A stretch of DNA of 64,000 bases from Gorsachius magnificus (lineage: Eukaryota; Chordata; Aves; Pelecaniformes; Ardeidae). Below are positions 12,344-25,324 of the stretch, piece by piece. The notes beneath the pieces are model-generated. The model did not search any database. It was not told where the DNA came from and saw nothing but the letters and a program-made list of their open reading frames with translations. Position numbers and translations under genes: made by a program. The stretch's first letter is position 1. Each line of letters starts with the position of its first letter. Location of the stretch: positions 155,069,895 to 155,133,894 of the forward strand of contig CM067082.1 in assembly GCA_034008185.1 (NCBI GenBank). The letters run 5' to 3'.

Positions 12344-14224
12344 GTAGGTGAATGTCTCCCTACCTTGATTCTAGACAACTGGTTTAGCCTTTATCTTTTA
12401 GGTGACAAACTAAATCCTGCCCTAATTAAAAAAGTGAGACAAATATTTTGCACAGATATCCACAGTAGTTAAAATAGTCCATACTGGTAATGTTGTAGTT
12501 GTTTTTACGTTACAATTTCTGCTGAAACTTCAATTTTTGTTCCATAAAAATTATGCTAAATTATTAAAACACCAGAAAGAGAGGATGCCCTCTCCTGAAT
12601 AAACAAACTATTTAAATAAAATATGACTTGTTCTTCCTAAGCTGTGCAATTTTCTGGAAAGCAGCAACGAAGAGAGTGAGAAATAAGTCTCAGAAGAAAA
12701 CCTTCACTGCTATTTCTATTTTGAGATGTGGATATCAAACCCTCCTCTCTGTGCTCTGTTAGAGCACATGCAGCCATTGCTGCCTAGTCCATTGATAAAA
12801 CAAGATCAGGGTTTACCAGCTACATCTGGCATCTTGATGAAACAGTAGTTGTTAACTATTTAAACCTGTTTACTGTTGACCTGACCATGGTCAGTACACT
12901 TTTTTTTTTTTAATCTACAATCTTGCCTCAACTAGTGTCTTCAGGCTGCCAACTTCTGCTGTAAGAAATGCTTTTTACTGCAAGTTTGCAGTACTTGCAC
13001 AGTGGAGTTCAAATCAAATTTGGATGCCTCCTGCATCATCATCATTGTCGGGTTAATAGTGGAGGTTTGATTGGATCTTTTATTCTTCATAAGAAACTTT
13101 GTTTTCTACATGTTACTTTTTTCACTGTGTTACAAAAAGTACTTAAACCCAACCTTATAATTTTGAGAAAATTGAGACGATGCAGCTGCTGGAGCTGACA
13201 GTGTCTGACAAATACTTTTCCTTCGGGGTTATGTCAATTATGTTGTTACAGAACATGCTGAGCCTGGATCCATCCTGTATTTTTTTCTTTTTTTTTGACA
13301 TGTCACTAGGAGCTGTCATTTTCAATGATGGATGAAATGGTTATATTCAGGCAGCACTTTCTAAAGAAAGTTGTCCTTACTGGAGAAAGATCATTGTTTA
13401 ACTGCAGGTTGGAACCACTGTAGTTTTTTTCATTAAGCAATCTGGTAATTGAATAAACATGCCTCTTAACATCTATGGCTGTTTGTGTAGCTGCACTAAA
13501 TAAAGATTCAGAAAGCTGCAATGTCCTTTTGCTACCCTGAAACTATTTAGAAGCTCTTTGGGTTTTTTGCTTTGTTTTTCTTCCCCCCCGGCTTTTGTCA
13601 TTTCCAGTCTGGATTTCTGTAACTGACAGTATTCGGAGATAAACGCACAGGGCTTGATCCAACGCCGTATGATTTAATTGAGCTTGCTTTGTTTCTTGAG
13701 TGTAGGATCAGAAACATTCAGTAGTTTTTAAATAGGATATCACAGTTTCTGCCTAGCAAGGACCAGGGTAGAGCCCAAGCACTGGCAGGTTTGATTACCC
13801 ATGCTGTTGAATTGTTATTATGACTTCTGCATGATTTTGGCCATATTTTCGAAGCAATTCCTAGATTTGTTCACATTACTTAGTATAAGCCATTGGTTAT
13901 TTTCAAGAAGCAGTCTAGATGAGGCCATGTGCCCTGAGGGGAGGAAAAGGATTTAACTGAATGGCTGTGAGCTGTGCTGTGCCAGCATGTTGAAGGAGAA
14001 CGGTCCTTACCCCATTTTGGATACAGTACAGGTGGAGCCCAATTATCTAAAATACGGTACCTCAACACAGTCTCAACAGATCTCAAGGAAAGATAAGAAA
14101 TTTTAGGAATTGAGGTATTTAAGGGTAGGATTCTTTGCCTTTAGACAATCACAGGTATCTCCACCAAGGCTAGTAATTTAGGCCATCCTAGTGTAGGATG
14201 AGAGAAACCACATGTGCAAAGCTC
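12344..14224. other. Noncoding sequence, no gene seen
   Basis: This is AT-rich unique sequence with a T-run at about 12900-12912 and another at 13278-13298. Short overlapping frames at 12968-13198 (+), 13306-13521 (-) and 13880-14086 (-) show no domain or splice context. I recognise no mobile element. Confidence 0.55.
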
Positions 14225-14300
14225 TATAGCTCAGACATGAGAGTTGGAAGGGACCCACCAGAGATGCTGCAGTGGTGTGTCTAACTCCTACGGAGGATCT
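14225..14300 (-). mobile_element. Old CR1 3'-end trace
   Basis: The phrase GAGAGTTGGAAGGGACCCACC followed by AGAGATG and a region resembling AGTCTAACTCCT matches the reverse complement of a CR1 3' end. The copy is short and strongly diverged. It lacks a clean octamer tail, although TCTATAGCTCAGACATGA may be its remains. It lies just upstream of the solo LTR at 14433. Confidence 0.4.
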
Positions 14301-14432
14301 GTAGTTGATTGGATGAGACAAATTGCACCCAAGAAGTGTTTTCCAACACTATTTGGGAAGTGGGGAGACTGTCCCTGATGTGGCCATCTTGGAATTGGAG
14401 CCATAAACTTTTAGGAAGGTATTTCTTTAAAG

Positions 14433-14998
14433 CGTCCTGGTTTTGGATGGGATAGAGTTAATTTTCTTCATAGTAGCTGGTATAGTGCTGTGGTTTGAAT
14501 TTAGTATGAGAAGAATGTTGATAACTCACTGATGGTTTAGTTGTTGCTGAGCAGTGCTTACACCAGTCAAGGACTCGTCAGATTCCCCTGCTCTTCCAGG
14601 GGCACAAGAAGCTGGGGGAGGTACAGCCAGGACAGCTGACCCCAACTGGCCAAAGGGATATTCCAGACCATATGGTGTCACGCTCACCTTATAAAGCTGG
14701 GGGAAGAAGGAAGGGGGGTACATTGGAGTGATAGCGTTTGAATTCCCAAGTCACTATTATGTGTGATGGAGCCTTGCTGTCCTGGAGATGGCTGAACGTC
14801 TGCCTGATGGTGGAGAGTAGAGAATGGATTTCTTATTTTGCTTTGCTTGCGTGCATGGCTTTTGCTTTACCTATTAAACTGTCTTTATCTCAACCCACGA
14901 GTTTTCACACTTTTCTGATTCTCTCCCCCATCCCACCAGGAGGGAGTGAGCGAGTGGCTGGGTGGGGCTGAGTTGCCAGCTGGGGTTAAACCACGACA
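14433..14998 (+). mobile_element. Solo LTR 1 of an avian endogenous retrovirus (ERVL-like)
   Basis: The element opens with a decayed CGTCCTGG (the family starts TGTCCTGG, and the copy at 27486 keeps it). It then carries the phrase GGGATAGAGTTAATTTTCTTC shared with LTR 2. A TATA-like TTATAAAG lies near 14689-14696 and an ATTAAA poly(A) signal at 14873-14878. The end is GGTTAAACCACGACA. No gag, pol or env sequence is attached, so it is a solo LTR left by recombination or decay. The flanking pentamers, TAAAG before and GAAGA after, do not match, so I see no target-site duplication. Assignment to ERVL rests on the 5-bp duplication at the sister copy. It has no coding capacity. Confidence 0.85.
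14873..14878 (+). promoter_or_regulatory. LTR 1 poly(A) signal ATTAAA
   Basis: ATTAAA followed by CTGTCTTTATCTCAACCC occupies the same place in LTR 1 as ATTAAA at 27923 in LTR 2. It is the likely polyadenylation signal of the former provirus and marks the R region. Activity today is unknown. Confidence 0.6.
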
Positions 14999-17900
14999 GA
15001 AGATAACAAGTTAGCTGCTTCATTCAAAAAATCCCTTAGTTTGGATTTGAAAAAAGTAAGGACACCTACCTTTGTTAAAAGGAGTCTCTGAGACTGTGCT
15101 TTCAATTTAGAGACAGGCTTAAATAGCTTATTCCTTCTGTATCTTTAATATCATTGGTATAAAACATACTCAACACTGTATCCCAGGCCACCACAGTGAA
15201 GTCAAATCATCAACAAATCAGGTGAAAGGAAAAGAAAAATGCTTGCAAAATGTCCTTTGGTATTCAACCTTAGACTGCAGTTATTAGTCATCTCCACATG
15301 TAATAACTTATAGGTAATTGCATTATTCCTGTGCCCTTTTCAGATGCTCTCCACCTGTTTAAAATTTCCTTAGGCTGCTCCCTCTGAAATTCCTGTTAAG
15401 TGACAAAATATTGAATCCAAAATCCAATGTTTTATGAATTAATTTCTTGACATCATTTTTCTAACCCCACGGTATGAGAGCTGTGCAACTTCTCATGATA
15501 ATTCCCGTTTTACTATTTGTTATCTCTATCTGATCTCTTCTGTTTGTTTTTTTCATATGCTTTGTGACTTCATAATGGCATTTGACCGTCCTCAAAATAT
15601 TAAAGGTGTAAAAGGAGAATAGCTCAGCTTTCATTTTGGTTTGGTAACATTATACTGGTTCCTCATGTAAACAAATGTCATAGTCATTTGTGTGTAGACC
15701 TTTTCTCTCATTGATCCAAAAAATAAATGTGAAAAAGTAGTTCTCCTGCTTACAACTAATATTTGGAATGTTACAGCATGACAAATCTGTGAGAAAACTC
15801 TGAATCTCACGTTAATCTCAAATTCAGTCAATCAGACAAAGAGCCAGATGCTTCTAAAAAGCTAAATTTTTGGGCCCTGTTTCTGTGGAGAGAGGAAGTT
15901 CTATCCTTAAAGTAATAGTCCAGGACTCTTAAGGAATTTCACATCATTTTTTCTCAGCTTGCAGTAGTTTGTCCTGTGACCCTTGACATATTATCAACAT
16001 TGTAAGCCTGAGTCACTGTTTTCCTCCTATTTTTATACAGCCTTCTTCATCAGGAAAACCTTTTAACACAAAGACCACTTCAGTTCTTCTATGCTACCTT
16101 AACAAGGATACCAGCTTCATAATAAATGCACCCAAGAGCTTCCTAAAAATCTCCATCCCATTGCACATCCCACTGTAGATCAGGATAAATGATTGGGAAG
16201 GTTTAATGAAGGCAGAAGAATATGTGTCTTCACTAATATATGCATATACACTTCTGATCTCTGGAGGCACCCATAAAGACAAGATATTCAGGCAGGATTA
16301 TTCACTAAAACTTGTAAATAGTGATGCACAGTCTTTCCTGTTGCTCTTGTACAGGCATCTGCTGGAGTCCTGAAACACCAGCTATTATTGCAAAGAAGGA
16401 GCGAGAAGAAAAGTGATTCTACTTGTAGTAGATTTTTCTATAAAGGTGGAACTAGACAAGATCTAAGCAGGAGCGTGCTGTCCAACACAGATTGTTTGCA
16501 ATGCTTCTTGGTAACTAGTCAGTGAGGACTGAATGTGACATCTAACTTAGCTTGGCTGAAATGGTGTCCATTTAAATGTTGTCTCAAAGTTGGGACAGCT
16601 GAGAGTGATGGCTGGCTGTTGGGAGTGATTGCTGCTCCATCCGTCCCGATATGTACCTTGGCAATGGCAGTCACCTCACTCATCCTCCCACAAGCAAAGC
16701 TGGTAACAGGGTCCTGAGTATTTTACTGACACTGTCTACTCTTAGGCAGGAATCTGCTTTGCCTTCTGGACTCCAGTGGTTTGTTGCTATGGCCAGGCTA
16801 GTGACACTTCATGATCAAGAGCGTATATTGGACTGGCTATTGGGCTATGACATTGTACCTTTCCAGATTCAGGATAGAGCTGGTTGGTATCTGACCAGCT
16901 CAGAATTGTAAGCAGAGGAGCTCACATACCTCTGCTCCTGCCTGTTAAGGCCTATCCAAAGTCTAGACATTATACTACTTAGAAAGTGTAAGTGCAACTT
17001 AAAACAACAAAGCTTAATCAAGATATCTGTCAGAGTTGACAGCCTGATTAACATATAAAGACAGAACGTGAAAATTAAGCTAGTAACAAAGGATTTTTTT
17101 CCACAGTCATTTTTATTACAGAGTATGTAAAATTATATGGATTGTCCAATAGTTACCATCCGTGTCCATAGAAAACTGGCCCCTGCAGAGAAATAATTTC
17201 ATGATACCAATTTATCTGACAATCTTCTTTGCAGAGTACTAATCCAAGATTCAAATAATGTAGTCACTATTATGAGATAACAAACTTCATATGACTTGAA
17301 TGGGCCAAATGGGCTATTTCAAGAAAAACTGTATGATTACGTCTACCATAGAGCATGCAGGTATCCTCAAATGGGCTATGAGGTTACAAATCTGTGTTGG
17401 GAACCACCTTATGGTAAACCCCTGTTTTCTTCCCACGATCAATGTTAGTGCAAGCTAATTCCAGGCATGAGTGAGGAAAGCTCTGTTTTTCTCCAAGTTT
17501 ATCCTGAGTGGAGCCAGAATTCAGGTTCTCACTTCTCCTTGAGACATATTGCCCTCAGTAAATCCCAGTAAATATTCATGAACTGCTTAATTCCCCCTGG
17601 CAACCTTGTTCTTCATGTTCTAGGCATTTTAGGACATGGTAGTTGGAGACTGCAATGTGCTATATAAATGCCCATCGTGTACACATCTTTGATAAAGTAA
17701 ATTCTGAGATTTAAAAGTTGTGGGTAAGATTAATCTCATTTAGCTTTAGACATTTGCAGTTGACAGCTCAGCTGTTCCCCCTGGGAATTTGACAGTCAAC
17801 AGAAAGAAATGAGCACTTCCAGAGTGATTCATCATGCCCTTTGAGATGTGTATGAGAGAGTTAAGTGGATTGTGCCATAGACTTCACTGATGGTGTTGAG

Positions 17901-20900
17901 GAGATCACCCAGGGTCAAAAATTACCTTTATATCCATATAGGCATTTGTGTTTAGTCAAATGTTTTTACCTTTTAATTTTTCATATCTATTAAAAAGTAG
18001 AACATACATGTGGGAAGGGAAGATGTTACTGTTTCAGTGTTCATAGTCATGATGGTCCAATACCTCTGAATTCAGGGAACCCAATTTTAGCTTGTTTCAC
18101 TCAGAATTTGACTTTAGTTTTGTCTCACAATTGAATGCTATGATTACTTGGCTGAAGGCTGTTCTTGAGGGTTAGTTTTTGAAGAGAAAAGTCCATCCTG
18201 CATCTCAAAAACTATTCTTACAAAAACGTTTTTGGCATAGAAATAGTTCCATGTAACTCTGCCTTTAGCAAATAGGTGTCTATGAAGGGGATGGGGGGAC
18301 ACCCTAGTTGTCTTGCTCAGTAGTCACTTTTATGCAGTGCCCAATACATATATTCTGAGTATATACCTATGCATTAACACTGGTATATATTTGGGCACAA
18401 TAGGAAAAAAAAAATAAATCTTGTAGTTGACCCATTCAAGGTTTTTATTTTGCTTCAGTCTTGGAAGTGATTCGGACTATGGGCTATTAGAGGGCTTGAA
18501 GTTTATTGTTTTATAGCACAGAAATAATGTTTGCAGAGAGCAAATACGCTCATCTGAGCCTATCATTTTCTACTATGATGCCTACAGCTTGCTTTTGGTC
18601 TACATTGAAACATCTTATTTTAGTTTGCCTGTGGAAAATTCCAATTAAATGACCAACAGAAACCCCCAGTTATGACTTGTTCATATTTGTTTAGCTGATA
18701 TTTACTCTATAGGAAGCTTAGAGCCAGACCTTTAGTAAGTACAAATCAGCATATCTCCATTTCATTCTTATTTTTCTTTGCAAATTGACATGATGACTGA
18801 ATCTCGTCTAGTGTTAATAGATTCTTTCCTACATCAGTTACTGCTTAAACCAATGTTTTCTTAGCATCACTGAGGCAAACAGGCTTCCTTTATATCTGGA
18901 ATGTTTGCTTAACAAAAGCTTTCCTATGTTTTTAATAGTGATATTTTACATATTTAAAGAAATAAAAACAGGCCTGTGTGGTCTCTTCTCCATCACACAT
19001 TTCATCCCTAACCTGCCTTAGAAAAGTTGGTCACAGATGTGTCTATGTTTCCTTGGAAAGCCAAATTAATTCCTACAAATGTCATAGGTGGTGATACAAA
19101 ATCTGTTTATTCCTTAAGTGCCTTTGAAAATGTTGCATTCCTAGATCTCAGGCAATAAGTACCCAATTAACTAACTGAAACCCCAGATTAATTCCTATAA
19201 GTAATTTAATCAGTAGCAAGTAGACCTTTTTGAAGGTCCAAACAAGCCTGATAATTAATAATTCAGTGTTTTAGAATAGAGAGATAAGGGGCCAGAGGAT
19301 ACAAGACATTTGTTATTCCTTATCAAGCTTACAGCCTAATTTTCCTGATCAGAGCAGGACGTGGCAATCCATCCATTTCCAGTTTCTGCTTTTAAGGGAG
19401 TGTTCGATATTAGAAACTTAAGAATGACATGTTTCTGACTAGCTGGAACTGGAAACTTTTCCCAGGAGTTATGACAGTAATCTTAAAGAAAAGATGCATG
19501 GCTCCATCTGATACGGTTTTTGCCTCATTACTGACATTGAGAATAGAACATAGGTTTCCGGAAACTCGTTCAAAAATTTAACACAACTGCTTATGAAATG
19601 TATCTGTGCTGTAATTGTATGTAATGAGCCATGATCTATATTGTCACCATCTTTACCAATCTGATAGGATGTGTCATAATGAATAAACACAGGGACTGTC
19701 ACTTTTCACATGCTGCATGTGTATGCATACTGGAGCGAAAAAGGCTAGAGCTGTGCATTTCCCTCCCCATCTTCATCCTTACAGACAGCGGCCTATAACT
19801 GCCACCATACTGCCCAGAGCAAAAAGGTAATAGGATGTCATGAGACAGCCCAAGGGGTCCACAGCTCTGCCTAAGCCAATGTGGCCAAATGGCTGTAAGC
19901 CATAATTAACTCCCAGAAGTCCTCAGAGTCTGAGGCAATAACATACACCATACCTGGGGATCCAAAACAGTGGTCATTTTTCTTAGGAACTGAAGGTTTG
20001 CTCTATAGCTGTTCAACTCACCTGCCCATTTGAGGGAAAGTGGCTTAAAAACACATTAAAGAGGATATCAGGACTCTTGGCTCCTTTGGCCATGTGCTCA
20101 TAGTGTGTCAAATGGACCATTTCCATTCTGTTGTACAATCAACCTGGAGAGAAAAAAAAAGTCCATTAGGGATAAGCTACCTCCTGATTTCTCCCAGCTG
20201 CCCCATGACAGAAACAAACTTGAAAATTGCTTCACATTAAAGCCAGATTGCTAGAGTCAGTGCTGTCAGGGAAAAGACAGCATCATTTTCTAAACAATGA
20301 AACACCCTCACTTATGGGATGTGGGAATGAAGCTGTGTAGCCAATTTAATCCTCGCAGAGCTCTTACTTTATCAGCCTACACACTATTATCCCTTTCACC
20401 GCTGGCTAGAGTCTGCATTATAGACTTGTCACTCCAGCAAGGACCTGGAGGGATTATATTAACTCTTGGGCTGCTGCCAGGCTTCCCACTGCAGAACTCC
20501 CACTGTCCTAGCAAATCACAAGCAGGTTGGGTTTTCAACTTCCTTCTGCAGTTGCAAAGGCAGGCTCTCCTGTAGCTAAACACATTCTTCTTGTCCAGTG
20601 GTTCCAAATGTGACCTTTCTGTTAGGAATGCGGCAGCAGGGATTGGATTCCAATTTCAAATACAGGTTCCAGCCCTCACACCCTGGCCTCAGAAAATTAT
20701 TTTCTACTTCCTCTTGCAGCAACCCAAATTCACAGTTTAGGATTTTAAAACTTGCTGAATTGTAATATAAGTTGTACAGATCTGTTGGTGTTACCTATTT
20801 CCGTAAGCTTTTCCCACTCCTCTGGCTGTCCCTGTTAGCCTCACAGTACTCCTTCCTCCCACTTACCTCAACATCAACCTCAACTTACCTCCCTGTTCAA

Positions 20901-21180
20901 CATCTCTTATATGGACCTCTCTCTGTGGTTGTTACAGCTACTCTAAATCCAGAAACTTCACTAACCATTAATATTTCAGGTAATACAAAAAGAATTAAAG
21001 TGTCTTTCAGGTAACAGGAAACTCTTAAAACACTTTTTCCTGTTCCTTCTACTTATCTTGAAAATGCTGCTTACTCACATCCATCTATTTTAACTCCATA
21101 TCTTATAAACTTTGAATCTAACCTTTAGATCTCTATGCCTTGCAAGGCACGTCATCTCATGCACACATAGATGGTGATGG
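14999..21180. other. Noncoding unique sequence, no gene seen
   Basis: These six kilobases are AT-rich with no recognised LINE or LTR. A weak MIR-like trace lies near 15975-16045. Open frames of 60-90 codons at 16535-16911 (+), 19469-19702 (-) and 20297-20607 (both strands) overlap on opposite strands and show no conserved domain. It is best read as intergenic or intronic DNA. Confidence 0.55.
15975..16045 (+). mobile_element. Possible MIR SINE trace
   Basis: The order CCTGTGACCCTTGAC, then CCTGAGTCACTG, then TTTTCCTCCT resembles the MIR core (tgtgaccttgggcaa, cctcagt, ttcctcat) in forward orientation. The match is weak and partial, so this is tentative. Confidence 0.22.
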
Positions 21181-21700
21181 CTCAGCCCTCAGCACAAGAA
21201 GGTCATGGACCTGTTGGAGTGGGTCCAGAGGAGGGCTACTAAAATGATCTGAGGGCTGGAGCCCCTTTCCTTCGAGGCCAGGCTGAGAGAGTTAGGGTTG
21301 TTCAGCCTGGAGAAGGCAAGGCTGCGGGGAGACCTGATTGCAGCCTTTCAGTATCTAAAGGGGGCCTATAGGAAAGGTGGGGACAATCTTTTTAGCAGGG
21401 TCAGCTGTGGCAGGACAAGGGGTGATGGTTTTAAACTAAAACAGGGTAGGTTTAGCCTGGATATAAGGAACAAATTCTTTACAATGAGGGTGGTGAAACA
21501 CTGGAACAGGTTGCCCAGAGAGGTGGTAGAGGCCTCATCCCTGGGAACATTCAAGACCAGGTTGGACGGGGCTGTGAGCAACCTGATCTGGTTAAAGATG
21601 TCCCTGCTCCCTGCAGGGGGGTTGGACTAGATGACCTCTAAAGGTCCCTTCCAACTGAAAACATTCTGTGATTCTACGATTTTATGATTCTATGATTCTG
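21181..21700 (+). mobile_element. CR1 LINE, 5'-truncated, plus orientation
   Basis: The copy begins at the reverse-transcriptase C-terminal coding region (CCCTCAGCACAAGAAGG) and runs through the short 3' UTR (GCAGGGGGGTTGGACTAGATG). It ends in a run of ATTCTATG-type octamers at about 21663-21700. It is closely similar to the copy ending at 59093, so the two probably belong to one subfamily. Severe 5' truncation is usual for CR1, which primes reverse transcription from the 3' end. CR1 normally leaves no clear target duplication and I see none. Confidence 0.93.
21298..21630 (+). pseudogene. CR1 ORF2 C-terminal fragment
   Basis: This frame encodes the last ~100 residues of the CR1 ORF2 protein downstream of the reverse-transcriptase catalytic core. 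Recognisable landmarks are [21 protein letters not shown], the NGFKLKQ-like [11 protein letters not shown], and [22 protein letters not shown]. The polymerase motifs and the endonuclease domain are absent because the copy is 5'-truncated. It is therefore a non-autonomous relic and not a host gene. The frame runs past the normal end into 3' UTR sequence, consistent with loss of the native stop. Confidence 0.85.
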
Positions 21701-24700
21701 CAACTGTTTCGAACTTCTCAATGTTATTGTAATTGTGAAATGCTTACCTCATTTTAACAAAAATCCCTTTCAAAACTAAGAATACTGCACATACATACAA
21801 ACATATATTAGGTCTGGACATTGTTTTTTCCCCTACTTGTTTCTCATTCATTGTACCAGATAACAAAATACGACTCTGTATAAGCTCCCCACTTGTAGCT
21901 CCTAGGGTTTGCTCTGCCTTTAGGCTTCCAGATGGCTATATATCTGCTCCAAATAATATCTACAGATCAGATGTGTTGTTGAGTCAGCCTCCAACACAAG
22001 AAGGCCACAGGAAAATCAGGCTTTTCATTCTTATGCCTGACCTGTATAAATGCCTTGGTCCCCAAAACTGGTGAAAGGCTTGGAGAATAGGGGATGGAAG
22101 AGGAAGCATCTTTGGGAGCTCACTAGGAGCCATCAAGGGCTGTTTGCAGGAAGAAGGGGAGTAAGATCTATTAGTACTGGTCTGTGAAGATGGGGAGGGG
22201 TTTATGTGAGCAATGTCCCCAGTGCAAAGTTATTTTAAAATTACTTCTTGGGACTTTATTATGGAGAAATAATTATTACAGGTAGACTATTACTTTAATA
22301 AGTGTTGGGTTTAGTAGTCTGATTAAAGGTTTAAAAAATTAAAATTAGGCTTTTAGCACTTGATCCCACAACTTCAGTTTGATTCTGTAGAGATACTATA
22401 GATTGTCTGAAGGATGTAATTCAGTATTACACAGAGCACAGGTTAAGGTGACTGCTTCAGATGAAGATTCCTGGTCTAATGACCCCAGCCTAGATAAGTG
22501 TTTAATTTTGCATGCAACTGGCCCAAATTCTTTTTATTTGTACATTCAGCAAAAAAACTGCAGATGTTTTTTGCATCTCCAGATGCACAGAATGTAGCCC
22601 TTTTCCCAGGGTACTATTTAATTCCATATTTGGTCATATTTCCAAACTGGAATTGCAGTTCCCTACTGGTGCAAATCAATACAGAATCGCTCCAGTAGAC
22701 AGGACTCCAGAATTCCAGTTAGAGACGTGACTACTTTTCCTCTGAGCCTTTACATTTCTGTTCCCCCTCACCTCGCCAATTTAAACAGTGCCAATCTATA
22801 TATGTTAATGGAGATGTGCCTGATTTACAATGTTGTGACACTAAAATCAAACTGAAATCCCATAAAACTTTTAATTAATCATTTTAACATGCAATAATCA
22901 ATGTAACCTACTTTCATGCAAATTATTTTACTTGGAGAAATAGATCATCATGAACTAATTCTCTATTTCTTCAAGATAAAAATGACTGCAAGCTATTTAC
23001 TGTGTGCCCACGGCACTGAAGGACTCTGCAACATTTCTGCATATTCTTTATCTGCTACAATTGTTTTTATTCAGATTTTTGTACTTTCTGCAATCTACAA
23101 TAATTTGTTAAAAATAATGTCACCAGCCTGAGTAATTCACACTACATGGTTCAGCTTCCTTGGCATTAACCTTTCAGCCTCACTCTCCCATTCTTGGCAT
23201 CTACTCCACGACAACAGAGATACCTGATTGACTGAAAATGTTTCAGGATCAAATGTTTGGGATCAAACAGAGCAAGACAAGAAATTGTGTTTGACTTTGT
23301 TCTTCAGTCTTGATAGCCTTCTAATCGTTTGTCAGACAAGGTCCATCCAAGTCATAGAAATCAATAAAGAATGCCAGCAGACTTTGTCTCTCTAACTGGT
23401 CCCAAAAGGTTAGTTTTTACCTTGGAGTTTGGCTGGTTCGGGATACACTACTACAAGGCAGTTGTGAAGCTTCAGCATCTCGTAGGATGGTGGTTGCTCT
23501 CATCTGGGCTTTCCAGGTATGCACATATGGTGTGGCATTGCACTGAGAGTACACCTGACCTCCTCTGTCCCTCTGCTTCTGAAATAGATTATTAAGTCAC
23601 GAGAATAACCCAGATTAATTCAGCTAATTGGTAAATATTACCCTGAAAGCTGGTTCTTTTTCAATATTTAATTTCACACACACATACATAGTGAATCACT
23701 TTTCCTCACTGAGACCTCAATACTGTTTCACTTTAGCTAGTAAAACAAACGTTCATGGTGAACAACTAAAAATACCCTTATACTGAAGTTGAGAAAAATG
23801 TGTGTTATTAAATTACAACAACCAGACGTGCTCTCCAACTCCCAGTAAAGACATAAATCCTATCTCTTCTTTGCAGTTGCTGTCACACTGCATGCTCTAT
23901 TTTCCCTCCTCGAAGGACAGAAGCTTCCAAGTCACCTTGCTGTTTATGAACTGTTGCTGTTAGAACAACTACTGCATTTTTTCTCTGTTAATTCCACTTC
24001 CCAATTCCCAGCTGTAATTTTTGTTATTGCTGTAATCCTTTTCACCGGTAGATAATGCACTCTTATTTACCCCTTGCCCTGCTTACATGGACAGTGGGAA
24101 AATGCCAATGGTTGTTCTGGAGAGCCTTCTCAGGCCATGGCACTTCAGAAACATCATTAAAGAATGTCACCTTTCTAACATTTATGCAAAAATTAGTGGT
24201 CTACCATAACAAAAGAGAAGCAGAAGATACCAAGGCAGTAATCCAAAAGGAACGGCTTATTCGCACTGGACAACTCTAAACCTACCAGATACCTTGACTG
24301 ACTCTAAAATTTCCCATGTATCTAGAACTGTTTCCAAGTGGACCTCCCAGTGCATGCACCACTCCTACCTGAGTACAACGGCACTCCAAAGCTACTTGTC
24401 CCTGTGTCTCCACTGCAGCTATATCCTGATCTCCTTGTTATGCATAAAACCTATCTAAAACATATCTCTCAGACCTGTGCTACCTACAAACTAATTTATG
24501 GCCGCTTTATTTTAAAATGCACTCAGGCTAGCATATGTGCTTACAGCTTAATGACTAGCACAAATTATTAAGAATGGGAAAGATAAGAACTCAAGTCTCT
24601 CCTTGCTTTGTGAAAGACAGATTTAGGCCATGTTTATGCTACTTCTAAGGCAGACCTTCCTTGCCTGTGGAGACAGTGTCCCAGTCATGGTACACTTAGC

Positions 24701-24818
24701 ACGGGTGAGGAGACTTTTCAATGTGGCATCACCTGCTGAATGATTTTCTGCAAAGTAAGTGGTGCTCATTTATGAGAAAAAAGGTTCATTTCCACAAATG
24801 CAGAGGAACAACGGCAGG
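21701..24818. other. Noncoding sequence, no gene; includes a CNE-like block
   Basis: No mobile element is recognised. Three overlapping plus-strand frames at 22403-22730 share the same bases in all phases and have no domain. The block 22860-23130 is listed separately as a possible conserved noncoding element. From about 24600 the sequence becomes richer in G and C, leading into the tandem-repeat patch. Confidence 0.5.
22860..23130. promoter_or_regulatory. Possible conserved noncoding element (POU/SOX-like sites)
   Basis: This AT-rich block contains a perfect octamer, ATGCAAAT, at 22916-22923. It also holds the palindrome ACAATTGT at 23057-23064, which reads as two opposed SOX-type half sites, and several TAAT homeodomain cores. 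The texture resembles vertebrate conserved noncoding elements. Such short sites occur by chance in AT-rich DNA, and no alignment was available. Confidence 0.25.
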
Positions 24819-24864
24819 CAGAGGAACCCAAATAATCTGACCAGAGGAACCCCAATAATCTGAT
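24819..24864. repeat. 23-bp tandem duplication
   Basis: Two adjacent 23-base units, 24819-24841 and 24842-24864, share CAGAGGAACCC and AATAATCTGA and differ at only two positions. This points to a fairly recent local duplication. Confidence 0.9.
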
Positions 24865-25324
24865 CAGAGAAAGGAGCCTCAGCTGCTCCCAGGGTTGTCC
24901 CAGGAGAACCTTGGACCCATGGGCTGAGGGTGAGACCCATCACCATGAGTTAATAGGAGAGAGCCCTGGATTACCTTACAGACTGAAGGGGGTTTACTGC
25001 TTTGGGGTATGGGGCTCAGGAAGGGATGTAGGGGAAAAGCATCCTGGCATGGTACAAAACTTACTGTGAGGTGGTTAGGGGAAGGACCAAAGGTAGGGAA
25101 AGTGAGGGACTGAGGTGGCTAGGGGAGGAAAAAGCATGGGAAAATAGAGAGATAAGGGGATAAACCAGGCCAGTCACATGCAAAGAGTGGATGGTCAGTA
25201 TGCTTGTCTGGTCATGCCCTATACCTGATTAATGCAGTCTGTCCTGTCTCCTCCTTAAACTCCATTTATAACCATTTTTGTGGGTGAGGGGCTCCCTATT
25301 CTGTGTGCGTATTCATCTGTGCAG

